From Saprospiraceae bacterium (GTDB lineage Bacteria; Bacteroidota; Bacteroidia; Chitinophagales; Saprospiraceae), in contig JAHDES010000029.1 of the NCBI GenBank assembly GCA_020628645.1, forward strand, positions 1 to 64,000: DNA of 64,000 nucleotides. The letters are read 5' to 3'. The translations under genes and the position numbers were made by a program. Positions 8,920 to 17,396 of this stretch are shown here, in pieces. Positions within the stretch are counted from its first letter, which is position 1, and each line of letters opens with the position of its first letter. The notes under the pieces are model-generated. The model was not told the origin of the DNA and did no database searches. It saw only the letters and a program-made list of their open reading frames with translations.

Positions 8920-11900
8920 ATGCCATTTAAAAAGACAAACAACAAATTAAAACCTACTTTCAGTACGATCACTATCAGTTTATCATCGCCTGATGATATT
9001 TTAGAACGATCCTATGGAGAGGTTTTAAAGCCAGAAACGATAAATTATCGTTCTTATAAACCAGAGCGCGACGGTTTGTTCTGTGAGCGCATTTTTGGTC
9101 CAGTAAAAGATTATGAATGTTACTGTGGGAAATATAAACGTATCCGATATAAAGGAATCGTTTGCGATCGTTGTGGAGTAGAAGTAACCGAGAAGAAAGT
9201 TCGCCGTGAGCGAATGGGACATATCAAATTAGTTGTACCTGTAGTGCATATTTGGTTCTTCAAATCTTTACCTAATAAGATTGGTTATCTCTTAGGCTTA
9301 TCTTCTAAGAAATTAGAAACCATTATCTATTATGAACGCTATGTTGTGATCCAAGCTGGTGTGAAAGAAGAGGAGCTGAGTAAAATGGATTTATTAACGG
9401 AAGAAGAATATCTTGATATATTAGATGCACTTCCAAAAGAAAACCAATTACTTGAAGATGATGATCCTAATAAATTCATCGCAAAAATGGGTGCAGAAGC
9501 AGTTCGTGACCTTTTAATGCGTTTAGAGTTGGATCAAATGTCATATGATCTACGTCATCAAGCAGCTACTGAAACTTCACAGCAACGTAAGTCAGAGGCC
9601 TTAAAACGATTAAGAGTAGTAGAAGCATTTCGTGATGGACAAACACGTATTGAAAATAAACCCGAATGGGCTATTATTCAATATTTACCAGTTGTTCCAC
9701 CAGAATTACGTCCATTAGTACCACTAGATGGTGGTCGATTTGCAAGTTCTGATTTGAATGATTTATATCGACGTGTTATTATTAGAAATAATCGTTTAAA
9801 GCGTCTTTTAGAAATCAAAGCACCTGAAGTTATTCTTCGTAATGAGAAACGAATGCTTCAAGAAGCTGTAGATTCATTATTTGATAATTCTCGTAAATCA
9901 AATGCAGTAAAAGCAGAAGGTGGTCGTGCCTTGAAATCGTTAAGTGATATTCTTAAAGGAAAACAAGGACGTTTTCGTCAGAACTTATTGGGTAAACGGG
10001 TTGATTATTCTGGACGTTCAGTAATCGTTGTAGGACCAACTTTGAGCTTACATGAGTGTGGTATTCCAAAAGGGATGGCAGCAGAGCTGTTTAAACCATT
10101 CGTTATCCGAAAATTGATTGAACGAGGTATTGTAAAAACAGTTAAATCTGCAAAAAAATTAGTTGATCGTAAGGATCCTGTAATCTGGGAGATTTTGGAA
10201 AATATCTTGAAAGGACACCCAGTATTACTTAACCGTGCCCCTACACTTCACCGCCTTTCTATTCAGGCGTTCCAACCAAAGTTGGTAGAAGGAAAAGCTA
10301 TTCAATTACACCCATTGGTCTGTGGTGCCTTCAATGCCGATTTTGATGGTGACCAAATGGCGGTACACGTTCCATTGAGTCATGCAGCAATTTTGGAGGC
10401 ACAAGTATTAATGTTAGCTTGTCATAATATGTTGAATCCACAAGATGGTTCACCTATTACCCTACCTTCTCAGGATATGGTATTGGGATTATATTATTTG
10501 ACAAAAGAGCGTAAACTTGGTGAAATCAAAGGAGCAGGAATGACGTTCTATTCTCCAGAAGAAGCAATGATCGCTTATAATGAAGGTATCGTTGATTTAC
10601 ATGCGGGAGTAAAAGTTCGAGTCAATACTTTTGATAATGAAGGTAATCCAGTACGAAAACGTGTAGAAACTACGATCGGTCGTATCTTATTTAATTCTGC
10701 TGTTCCAGAAGGAGTACCTTATGTTAATGAATTATTGACAAAGAAAAACTTAAAGAAAGTAATTTCTGGAATTATTACTCGAACAAATTTCGCAGTATGT
10801 GCAGAATTCTTAGATAAAATCAAGTCGATGGGATTCCTTTGGTCATTCAAAGGAGGTTTGTCGTTTAATTTAGGGGATTTAATTACACCTACTAATAAAA
10901 TTGACGTTCTTGAAAGAGCACAAGGAGAAGTAGATGAAGTTTGGGATAATTATGAAATGGGATTAATTACCTATAACGAGCGTTATAACAAAATCATCGA
11001 TACTTGGACTTTTGCCGATAATGAGATTACAACCAAGTTAATGGAAGAATTAGCCTCTCATAAAGATGGGTTTAATTCGGTATACATGATGCTTCACTCT
11101 GGTGCACGTGGTTCAAAACAACAAATTAAACAGTTATGTGGATTACGGGGATTGATGGCAAAACCACGAAAATCAGGAGATACTGGGGGTGCGATCATTG
11201 AAAACCCAATCTTATCTAATTTCTTAGATGGATTATCTGTACTAGAATATTTTATCTCTACGCACGGTGCGCGTAAAGGTCTTGCCGATACAGCATTGAA
11301 AACGGCAGATGCAGGTTATTTGACTCGTCGTTTAGTAGATGTTGCTCAAGATGTTGTGATCTTAGAAGAAGATTGTGATACATTGAGAGGTATTGATACA
11401 ACTGCACTTATTGAAAATGATAAAATTATAGAAACTTTATCTGCTAGAATTGCAGGTCGATTTACATTACATGATATTCTACACCCAGTTACAGATGAAT
11501 TAATCCTAAAAGCTGGAGAATATATTAGCAAAGATTTAGCTGAAAAAATTGAAGAGATTGGAATTGAAGAAGTAACAATTCGTTCTGTCTTAACATGTGA
11601 AACGAAACGAGGTGTATGTCGTCGTTGCTATGGTAAAAACTTAGCATCGGGTCGTATCGCAGAACGTGGAGATGCAGTTGGTATTATTGCAGCACAATCA
11701 ATTGGTGAGCCGGGTACACAGTTGACACTTCGTACCTTCCACGTAGGTGGTATTGCATCTGTATCCAAAACAGAATCAGAATTAATCTGTAAGTTCGACG
11801 GTAAGATAGAATTTGATGGTATTCGTACGACTAAATATGTAGAAGAAAATGGTGAAGCATCAGAAATCGTTTTATCTCGTTCAGGTGAAATTCGAATTGT

Positions 11901-13212
11901 AGATAAAGATACTGGAAAAGTATTCTCTACTAGTTATGTCAATTATGGATCAACTTTACTTGTGAAAGATGGACAACTTTTGAAAAAAGGAGATGTTATC
12001 TGTAATTGGGATCCATTTAATGCCGTGATTGTATCTGAATTCTCTGGTATCACGAAATTTGATACAGTAGAGGAAGGTGTGACGTTCCGAACAGAACGTG
12101 ATGACCAAACGGGTAATGAAGATAAAGTAGTAATTGAAAGTAAGAATAAGCGTAAGATTCCGATGATTAAGATTGTTAGTCCTGATGGAGAAGAATTACG
12201 TTCGTACAACTTACCAGTAGGTGCTTATATCTCTATCGAAGATGGAATGGAAGTGAAATCTGGACAGAAGATCGTAAAGATTCCTCGTAAATTAGGTAAG
12301 ATCCAGGATATTACGGGTGGTCTTCCACGGGTAACGGAATTATTTGAGGCACGTAATCCATCTAATCCTGCTGTTGTTGCAGAAATAGATGGTGTCGTTT
12401 CTTTTGGTAAGATTAAGCGTGGTAATCGTGAAGTTATCATTGAAGCAAAAGATGGACAACGTCGTAAATATTTGATTGGACTTTCTAAACACATCTTGAT
12501 CCAAGAAGGAGATTTTGTACGTGCAGGTATGCAATTATCAGATGGCGCAACTGCACCACGTGATATCTTAAATATTAAAGGACCATTTGCAGTACAATAT
12601 TACTTAGTAAATGGAATTCAAGAGGTTTATCGTTCTCAAGGTATTGATATTAATGATAAACATATTGAAGTGATTGTTCGTCAGATGATGCGTCGAGTAC
12701 AAATCGAAGATGCAGGTGATACACATTTCCTTGAAGGAGAAGCAGTCGAGAAATACGATTTCTTAGAGCAAAATGATTGGATTTTTGATAAGAAATTCAT
12801 TACGGAGTCAGGCGATTCTACTAAATTGAAACCAGGTCAATTAGTCACCCTTCGTCAGCTTCGTGAAGAAAACTCTTACTTAAAACGAAATGATAAAAAA
12901 TTAGTAGAATACCGCGATGCAGTAGCAGCTACTTCTAGCTCTTTATTGCAAGGGATTACTAAATCGTCCTTAGGAGTAAGTAGTTGGATTTCAGCAGCTT
13001 CCTTCCAAGAAACTACGAAGGTCTTAAGTACAGCAGCGATCGGTGCGAAACAAGATTACTTATCTGGACTAAAAGAAAATGTAATTGTAGGTAAGAAAAT
13101 TCCTGCAGGTACAGGAATGCGTAGATTCGATAATTTATTCGTTTCACCAAAGGAAGTCTACGATAACGAACGCGCTCGTCTAGAGCAGTTAGAAGAAGTA
13201 GATGGAGAATAA
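8920..13212 (+). CDS. rpoC: DNA-directed RNA polymerase subunit beta'
   Basis: Catalytic beta prime subunit of RNA polymerase, 1430 residues. The N-terminal zinc site ([20 protein letters not shown], about residues 67-86), the active-site Mg motif NADFDGDQM and the second zinc cluster ([13 protein letters not shown], after residue 888) are all intact. The trigger-loop block [16 protein letters not shown] is present. It is separated from rpoB by 120 bp holding a terminator-like hairpin and a possible promoter box. A bidirectional terminator follows 31 bp after the stop. Confidence 0.99.
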   Translation: MPFKKTNNKLKPTFSTITISLSSPDDILERSYGEVLKPETINYRSYKPERDGLFCERIFGPVKDYECYCGKYKRIRYKGIVCDRCGVEVTEKKVRRERMGHIKLVVPVVHIWFFKSLPNKIGYLLGLSSKKLETIIYYERYVVIQAGVKEEELSKMDLLTEEEYLDILDALPKENQLLEDDDPNKFIAKMGAEAVRDLLMRLELDQMSYDLRHQAATETSQQRKSEALKRLRVVEAFRDGQTRIENKPEWAIIQYLPVVPPELRPLVPLDGGRFASSDLNDLYRRVIIRNNRLKRLLEIKAPEVILRNEKRMLQEAVDSLFDNSRKSNAVKAEGGRALKSLSDILKGKQGRFRQNLLGKRVDYSGRSVIVVGPTLSLHECGIPKGMAAELFKPFVIRKLIERGIVKTVKSAKKLVDRKDPVIWEILENILKGHPVLLNRAPTLHRLSIQAFQPKLVEGKAIQLHPLVCGAFNADFDGDQMAVHVPLSHAAILEAQVLMLACHNMLNPQDGSPITLPSQDMVLGLYYLTKERKLGEIKGAGMTFYSPEEAMIAYNEGIVDLHAGVKVRVNTFDNEGNPVRKRVETTIGRILFNSAVPEGVPYVNELLTKKNLKKVISGIITRTNFAVCAEFLDKIKSMGFLWSFKGGLSFNLGDLITPTNKIDVLERAQGEVDEVWDNYEMGLITYNERYNKIIDTWTFADNEITTKLMEELASHKDGFNSVYMMLHSGARGSKQQIKQLCGLRGLMAKPRKSGDTGGAIIENPILSNFLDGLSVLEYFISTHGARKGLADTALKTADAGYLTRRLVDVAQDVVILEEDCDTLRGIDTTALIENDKIIETLSARIAGRFTLHDILHPVTDELILKAGEYISKDLAEKIEEIGIEEVTIRSVLTCETKRGVCRRCYGKNLASGRIAERGDAVGIIAAQSIGEPGTQLTLRTFHVGGIASVSKTESELICKFDGKIEFDGIRTTKYVEENGEASEIVLSRSGEIRIVDKDTGKVFSTSYVNYGSTLLVKDGQLLKKGDVICNWDPFNAVIVSEFSGITKFDTVEEGVTFRTERDDQTGNEDKVVIESKNKRKIPMIKIVSPDGEELRSYNLPVGAYISIEDGMEVKSGQKIVKIPRKLGKIQDITGGLPRVTELFEARNPSNPAVVAEIDGVVSFGKIKRGNREVIIEAKDGQRRKYLIGLSKHILIQEGDFVRAGMQLSDGATAPRDILNIKGPFAVQYYLVNGIQEVYRSQGIDINDKHIEVIVRQMMRRVQIEDAGDTHFLEGEAVEKYDFLEQNDWIFDKKFITESGDSTKLKPGQLVTLRQLREENSYLKRNDKKLVEYRDAVAATSSSLLQGITKSSLGVSSWISAASFQETTKVLSTAAIGAKQDYLSGLKENVIVGKKIPAGTGMRRFDNLFVSPKEVYDNERARLEQLEEVDGE

Positions 13213-13243
13213 ATAATGATTTCTATACCGTAAATGATAAAGT

Positions 13244-13278
13244 AAAAAGCCCATTTCAAATCTGGAATGGGCTTTTTT
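13244..13278 (+). terminator. Terminator after rpoC
   Basis: A 14-bp stem with one G/T pair: AAAAAGCCCATTTC (13244-13257), loop AAATCT, then GGAATGGGCTTTTT (13264-13277). It has a T run on the plus strand and an A run at the left, so it can work in both directions. It ends the ribosomal protein/RNA polymerase cluster. Confidence 0.88.
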
Positions 13279-13311
13279 ATATTATGGAAGAGAATTTTTG
13301 ATTTAACAAGT

Positions 13312-14436
13312 ATGCGAATTGGTGTAAATGTTCGATTTTTATTAGAAGGTAAACTAGAAGGAATTGGCTGGTTTACCTTTGAAGTATTGAAAGAAATGGT
13401 AAAGGCGCATCCTGAAGATGAGTTTATTTTCTTTTTTGATCGAGACTATTCTGATGAATTTGTATTTGCGCCGAATATTACTCCTGTCATTTTATTTCCG
13501 CAAGCGCGTCATCCTATTCTTTGGTATTGGTGGTTTGAATACTCTATTCCTAAGGCATTAAAAAAGTATAAAGTAGATGTGTTTTTAACGACAGACGGTT
13601 ATACTAGTTTAAAAACTAAGGTGAAAACAGTATTGGTAATGCATGATATTGCTTATGAGAGAGATACTGATCGTATTCCTTTTTTAGCAAAAAAGTATTT
13701 ACACTATTTCTCCTCTAGATTTGTAGCAAAAGCAGATAAAGTCATTGCTGTTTCTCAATATACCAAGAACGATATTGTTCAAAAATATGGAACATCATCG
13801 GATAAAATAACCGTAGCTTACAATGCTTGTCGAGCTATTTTTCAACCATTGTCAAAGGAACAGCAAATTGCCTTTCGACAAGAAAAAACCGAAGGAAAAC
13901 CTTACTTCTTTTATGTAGGAGCAATACATCCTCGAAAAAATGTACATCGTTTAATTCAAGCCTTTGACCAATTTAAAGTAAAAACTCAATCTGATTTTCA
14001 GTTGGTAATAGGAGGGCGATTTGCATGGGAAACGGGAGTGGTAAAAGATAGCTACGATAATGCGATTCATCAAAAAGAAATCCATTTTACCAACTATTTA
14101 ACGGAAGAAGAATTAAGTGCTTGGATGGCTTGTGCTTACAGTTTTGTTTATGTCTCTACTTTTGAAGGTTTTGGAATCCCAGTTATAGAAGCGATGAATT
14201 GTGATGTTCCAGTTATCACCTCTAATGTTAGTTCGATGCCAGAAGTAGCAGGAGATGCAGGGATATTAGTAGACCCATTTTCAGTAGAAGAGATAATGGA
14301 AGCGATGAAAAAGATCAGTACTTCCAAAGATTTACGAACGTCTTTAATTGAAAAAGGACGAAAACAACGTCAATTGTTTGATTGGAGTAAAACGGCTTCG
14401 ATTATTTATACTGAAATAAAGAAATTGTATGAATAA
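13312..14436 (+). CDS. Glycosyltransferase family 4 (GT-B fold)
   Basis: Transfers a sugar from a nucleotide-sugar donor, probably in surface polysaccharide or glycolipid synthesis; the acceptor is unknown. The start at 13312 (MRIGVNVRFLLEGKLEGIGW) gives 374 residues. The earlier in-frame start at 13267 lies inside the rpoC terminator and is rejected. The N-terminal Rossmann half is followed by the C-terminal donor-binding half with YVGAIHPRKNVHRLIQAF and the E-x7-E motif FEGFGIPVIEAM. Glycosyltransferases of this type often sit in clusters, but this one stands alone after the rpo genes. Paired hairpins follow the stop. Confidence 0.9.
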   Translation: MRIGVNVRFLLEGKLEGIGWFTFEVLKEMVKAHPEDEFIFFFDRDYSDEFVFAPNITPVILFPQARHPILWYWWFEYSIPKALKKYKVDVFLTTDGYTSLKTKVKTVLVMHDIAYERDTDRIPFLAKKYLHYFSSRFVAKADKVIAVSQYTKNDIVQKYGTSSDKITVAYNACRAIFQPLSKEQQIAFRQEKTEGKPYFFYVGAIHPRKNVHRLIQAFDQFKVKTQSDFQLVIGGRFAWETGVVKDSYDNAIHQKEIHFTNYLTEEELSAWMACAYSFVYVSTFEGFGIPVIEAMNCDVPVITSNVSSMPEVAGDAGILVDPFSVEEIMEAMKKISTSKDLRTSLIEKGRKQRQLFDWSKTASIIYTEIKKLYE

Positions 14437-14450
14437 TAAATATTTTCTAA

Positions 14451-14517
14451 AGCCTTTTATAAGGCTAAAAATTATAATCTATTATTACACGCCATCTTTT
14501 TAAAGAGATGACGTGTA
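14451..14517 (+). terminator. Two hairpins between convergent genes
   Basis: First hairpin: AGCCTT-TTAT-AAGGCT (14451-14466), followed by AAAA. Second: TTACACG...CATCTTT at 14485-14500 pairs imperfectly with AAAGAGATG...CGTGTAA to 14517. They separate the glycosyltransferase from the oppositely oriented small gene, consistent with terminators for both strands. Confidence 0.6.
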
Positions 14518-14528
14518 AAATAAATTAA

Positions 14529-15023
14529 TTAGTGCTTAATAGGCGTAATGATCGGTTGTATACCAACAAAAGGTGGAGTGGACATGGCAGGAACTTGTAA
14601 CCAAGACCAGCTAAGGTATACACCTTTTCCTCGGTCAATAGCTTGTATCACTGCTTTTTCTACTTCTAAAATACCTACTAAAAATCCAATAACTATAGCT
14701 GCTGGTGGAACTCCTCCTGCACCAAAACCTGCGCCTATAAGAGCATTTAGTGCAGCGGTTATATCCGCAGCCTTATATAATTCTTGTAAAGGTTTTTCAG
14801 GGATTACGATGTGAAATCCCCATATGTAAGCTTTAGCGGATATCTTATTAGGATTGTGGTGGCTCGATAAAGAAAATTGACGACCTTCTGGCATTTTAAT
14901 TTTTTCCGTAAATTGATCTCCTTGTAACATTTTCATTCCTTGATACATGTATGTATCTAAAGTGTGGTGGAGATTTAACAACTCTAAAGGTTGTTCTGCT
15001 AATTCATTGGTGACTTTTTTCAT
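14529..15023 (-). CDS. Small glycine-rich hydrophobic protein, function unknown
   Basis: I do not recognise a family. The 164 residues have no signal peptide. The N-terminal half is hydrophilic and includes MLQGDQFTEK and the His-rich LSSHHNPNK. From about residue 88 there is a long hydrophobic, Gly/Ala-rich stretch (AALNALIGAGFGAGG, then AIVIGFLVGILEV), then a charged turn IDRGKGVYLSWSW and a Pro-rich tail (MSTPPFVGIQPIITPIKH). The helix-glycine hairpin-helix pattern resembles membrane-inserting peptides or bacteriocin-like proteins, which is inference only. It is transcribed after the GNAT-like gene, 53 bp downstream, so the two are probably an operon controlled from the divergent promoter region with twin palindromes. 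Confidence 0.7.
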   Translation of the reverse strand: MKKVTNELAEQPLELLNLHHTLDTYMYQGMKMLQGDQFTEKIKMPEGRQFSLSSHHNPNKISAKAYIWGFHIVIPEKPLQELYKAADITAALNALIGAGFGAGGVPPAAIVIGFLVGILEVEKAVIQAIDRGKGVYLSWSWLQVPAMSTPPFVGIQPIITPIKH

Positions 15024-15076
15024 TTTGATTTATTTAAAAAGTGATTAAAAAAATATGTGTATGATTAAATTTATCT

Positions 15077-15679
15077 TTAAAGTGTTTTCACATTGACCAG
15101 CGATTTTGATTTTTTCGTTATTTTCAATACTCGTTTTAGCTTGTAAAAAACAATTTCTGAAATGCCCGAAAAAGCATGACGTTGCCTTGCCCAAAAAATA
15201 AAGGTGGACTTTCGATTGATATAATCTTGGCTTAGAAATTTGACTTTTGAAGTGACAGAATATAAATGCGCTAATGAACGAGAACAGGTGCCAAAAAGGA
15301 CATAAGGCGTACCATATCGTTTAAGTGCATAAGCCATCGAAAGCCAGATGAAAAAATTAAGAGATGTTTTCGTACGCACTTCGCGCTTGATCCAAAAACA
15401 GCAAATCTCTGTGTATTGACCATTGGCATTCAATTGTTGATATAGGTCTTCATGCTTTTCCTCTTTGGCAAAAAGTTCAATCGTTCGTAATGATGAACTC
15501 TTACCCAAAATAAAGCCACCTATTAATTTCCCTTTCCATGTAATACCGAAAACTAGATTGTCAGGATGGTATAAATAGTTCTCAGGTATGGGTAAACTAG
15601 AAGCTTTTTGATAAATTTTTGAAAATTCTTCAAGTGCTTGTTTTGTTTTTAATTGACTAAGTACGGGTAAATAAATCAT
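15077..15679 (-). CDS. Possible GNAT-like N-acyltransferase
   Basis: A 200-residue protein. The segment with KLIGGFILGKSSSLRTIELF, then EICCFWIKREVRTK and FFIWLSMAYALKRYGTPYVLFGTCSRSL, follows the strand-helix order of GNAT-fold acyltransferases of the PEP-CTERM/exosortase or N-acyl amino acid synthase kind. No clear acetyl-CoA P-loop (R/Q-x2-G-x-G/A) can be seen, so the fold assignment is tentative. The ATG at 15679 lies about 95 bp downstream of a TACCTTTG promoter box on the minus strand, which is itself 23 bp from a 17-bp palindrome. It is the first gene of a two-gene operon with the small glycine-rich protein. Its product may modify a small molecule or that partner. Confidence 0.6.
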   Translation of the reverse strand: MIYLPVLSQLKTKQALEEFSKIYQKASSLPIPENYLYHPDNLVFGITWKGKLIGGFILGKSSSLRTIELFAKEEKHEDLYQQLNANGQYTEICCFWIKREVRTKTSLNFFIWLSMAYALKRYGTPYVLFGTCSRSLAHLYSVTSKVKFLSQDYINRKSTFIFWARQRHAFSGISEIVFYKLKRVLKITKKSKSLVNVKTL

Positions 15680-15778
15680 TGGTTTAAAATTTTGAGGTTA
15701 TACAAGATGTATTGTTGTTTCTTTGGTTTCAAAAAGCGAATGAAATCATTCAAGATTTTTTGTTCGTAATTGATAATA

Positions 15779-15786
15779 CAAAGGTA
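15779..15786 (-). promoter_or_regulatory. Minus-strand -7 promoter box for the GNAT-like operon
   Basis: Read on the minus strand this is TACCTTTG, a full match to TAnnTTTG. It continues TATTAT, so 13 of 14 bases (TAyCTTTGTATTAT) equal the divergent response-regulator promoter. The 17-bp palindrome lies exactly 23 bp upstream. Confidence 0.65.
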
Positions 15787-15809
15787 GGGGGACGCCTGAG
15801 GCGCATGAA

Positions 15810-15826
15810 CCACATTTTGATGTGGG
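15810..15826 (-). promoter_or_regulatory. Palindromic operator copy 1 (GNAT-like side)
   Basis: The plus strand reads CCACATTTTGATGTGGG; the core CCACAT-TTTG-ATGTGG is a 6-4-6 palindrome. It is the exact reverse complement of copy 2 at 15890-15906. Its edge is 23 bp from the minus-strand -7 box, centring it about 40-45 bp upstream of the expected start, where an activator would sit. Confidence 0.75.
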
Positions 15827-15889
15827 AAGTGAAATTTTATTGAAGCAATACATATTTAATAAAGTAGTAGGAAATGGAAAAATAGGTCA

Positions 15890-15906
15890 CCCACATCAAA
15901 ATGTGG
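15890..15906 (+). promoter_or_regulatory. Palindromic operator copy 2 (response-regulator side)
   Basis: CCCACATCAAAATGTGG, identical over 17 bp to copy 1 read on the other strand. It ends exactly 23 bp before the plus-strand TATCTTTG box. The neighbouring LuxR-type response regulator is the obvious candidate to bind it, by inference from position and dimeric symmetry. Confidence 0.75.
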
Positions 15907-15929
15907 ACAATAGCTAGACGTAGCTTTTT

Positions 15930-15937
15930 TATCTTTG
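15930..15937 (+). promoter_or_regulatory. -7 promoter box of the response-regulator operon
   Basis: TATCTTTG matches TAnnTTTG and ends four bases before the ATG at 15942, so the mRNA would be leaderless or nearly so. There is no TTG at the expected -33 position, which fits a promoter that depends on an activator bound at the adjacent palindrome. Confidence 0.65.
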
Positions 15938-15941
15938 TATT

Positions 15942-16580
15942 ATGGAAGAAATCAAAATAGCCATAATAGAAGACGATGCGGTCATCAAAGAAAGTTTAGA
16001 AACATTTATACCACAGCATCCGTCCATCACAATCACAGTTAGCGTAACCAGTGTAGAGTTTTTTCTGGAAAAGGCACGTTCTGTAAGAAAACCTGAAATA
16101 GATGTATTACTATTAGACATTGGACTTCCAGGAATGTCAGGTATACAGGGGATTTATCATATTCGACAGAAATATCCTGATGTAGACATTATTATGTTGA
16201 CTACTTTTGAAGAAGATGATAAAATCTATGATGCTCTTTGTGCAGGTGCTTGTTCTTATATTTCTAAACGGACACCACTTACAAAAATTCGAGAAGCTAT
16301 ATTTACCGTTTTTCGTGGAGGGTCTTATATGTCACCTACGGTAGCTCGAAAAATTGCACAACGATTTATGCCCAAAACGAAAAAGCATGATAATCAATTA
16401 TCAGAACGGCAAAAGCAAATTGTTCAAGCATTAGTAGATGGTTTGTCCTACAAAATGATTGGACATAAACTCGATATTTCACTTGACACGGTAAGAGATC
16501 ACATCAAAAGAATTTACCGTGTACTGGAAGTCAATAGTAAGATGGAAGTGATTAAAAAAGTAAGAGACGGTGAACTATAA
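15942..16580 (+). CDS. LuxR/NarL-family response regulator
   Basis: Two-component transcription regulator, 212 residues. The N-terminal receiver domain has the acidic pair D11/D12, phospho-acceptor D59 in VLLLDIGLPGMSG, the switch TT in MLTTFEE and the SYISKRTPL lysine. The C-terminal LuxR-type helix-turn-helix (about 148-205) reads QLSERQKQIVQALVDGLSYK and then ISLDTVRDHIKRIYRVLEV. Such regulators bind palindromic DNA as dimers. Its own promoter has a 17-bp palindrome, so autoregulation is likely. A cognate HisKA_3-type kinase gene lies 0.8 kb downstream on the same strand. Confidence 0.95.
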   Translation: MEEIKIAIIEDDAVIKESLETFIPQHPSITITVSVTSVEFFLEKARSVRKPEIDVLLLDIGLPGMSGIQGIYHIRQKYPDVDIIMLTTFEEDDKIYDALCAGACSYISKRTPLTKIREAIFTVFRGGSYMSPTVARKIAQRFMPKTKKHDNQLSERQKQIVQALVDGLSYKMIGHKLDISLDTVRDHIKRIYRVLEVNSKMEVIKKVRDGEL

Positions 16581-16724
16581 CGACACTTGAATTATAATTG
16601 TATTTGCACTTGCTGCTCAATAATTATAGCTATATTACACAAACTTTCCCATCTAGATAAACTTCAATACAAGAACTAAAATTCATTGAGAAAATATTTT
16701 TAAACACTCCAAAACCAAAAGAAA

Positions 16725-17396
16725 ATGGGAAAAACAATTGAAGTTAATCTATCCTATAGCGATTTATTATCTAGGAAAAATAAACTAATGAAGGCAGGAA
16801 ACCATCTATTTCCTTCTGAAGGCACTACTGATTTAAGGGCTTCTTTTAGCAAAAAAAACCTCGAAGCATTACTTAATATAAATGGCTGTGATGGATTTAG
16901 ATTGTATTCAGCAGCATTCAATAATGAACTAATAATGATTGCTGTTGGAACGAAAGGAGAAGATGATTTATTTGCCCCCCATCATTTCTGTTTAGCTAGT
17001 AATCAGCAAGGGGCAATTTCAGTTCAAGGGATTATGCCTAAGGAAGGTGTTGATAAAATCCCATTTGAAACGGCAAAAATATTGTACAGAGGTGGAGGTT
17101 CTGATAAGAATATCATGGATAAATTAAATGAAGTTCGAACGATAGAAGGATATAAAGAAAAACTCAAAGTGTTATTTGATAAAACAGCATTTTTCCAAGA
17201 TCATAATGATTATGATGATGTTCTTTTCGAATTGGTCGATCTAACATTTACAGCGAATACCACTTCTGATTCTAGTGATACTGCAAGAACTATTATAGGC
17301 ACAATAAATAAAGACGGTAGACCTATTTCTACAAGTATGAGTATGTTACCTTGTCCTCCTAATTGTGGTGGTATCTATGCCAATGAAATTTTTTAA
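16725..17396 (+). CDS. Unknown protein between response regulator and kinase
   Basis: A 223-residue protein that I cannot place in a family. It has no signal peptide or membrane segment and is predicted cytoplasmic. It begins MGKTIEVNLSYSDLLSRKNK, has a central part with FRLYSAAFNNELIMIAVGTKG, and ends with a short Cys/Pro motif, MLPCPPNCGG, seven residues from the stop. Its 3' end overlaps the start of the kinase gene by about 20 bp, which suggests translational coupling and a shared task. It is separated from the regulator by 144 bp holding no visible gene. It may be a sensed or exported partner of the two-component system, or a regulator of it; neither is shown. Confidence 0.75.
   Translation: MGKTIEVNLSYSDLLSRKNKLMKAGNHLFPSEGTTDLRASFSKKNLEALLNINGCDGFRLYSAAFNNELIMIAVGTKGEDDLFAPHHFCLASNQQGAISVQGIMPKEGVDKIPFETAKILYRGGGSDKNIMDKLNEVRTIEGYKEKLKVLFDKTAFFQDHNDYDDVLFELVDLTFTANTTSDSSDTARTIIGTINKDGRPISTSMSMLPCPPNCGGIYANEIF

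Noticed and set aside
4804-13307. The 17-mer AGAATTTTTGATTTAAC occurs at 4804-4820 and 13291-13307, each a little after a hairpin of the rpo cluster.
   Set aside because: By rough estimate, one such shared AT-rich 17-mer is expected by chance in 64 kb, and the surroundings do not align.
16581-16724. A possible small gene or RNA between the response regulator and the unknown gene.
   Set aside because: Only short frames and no stable hairpin or promoter box could be seen.
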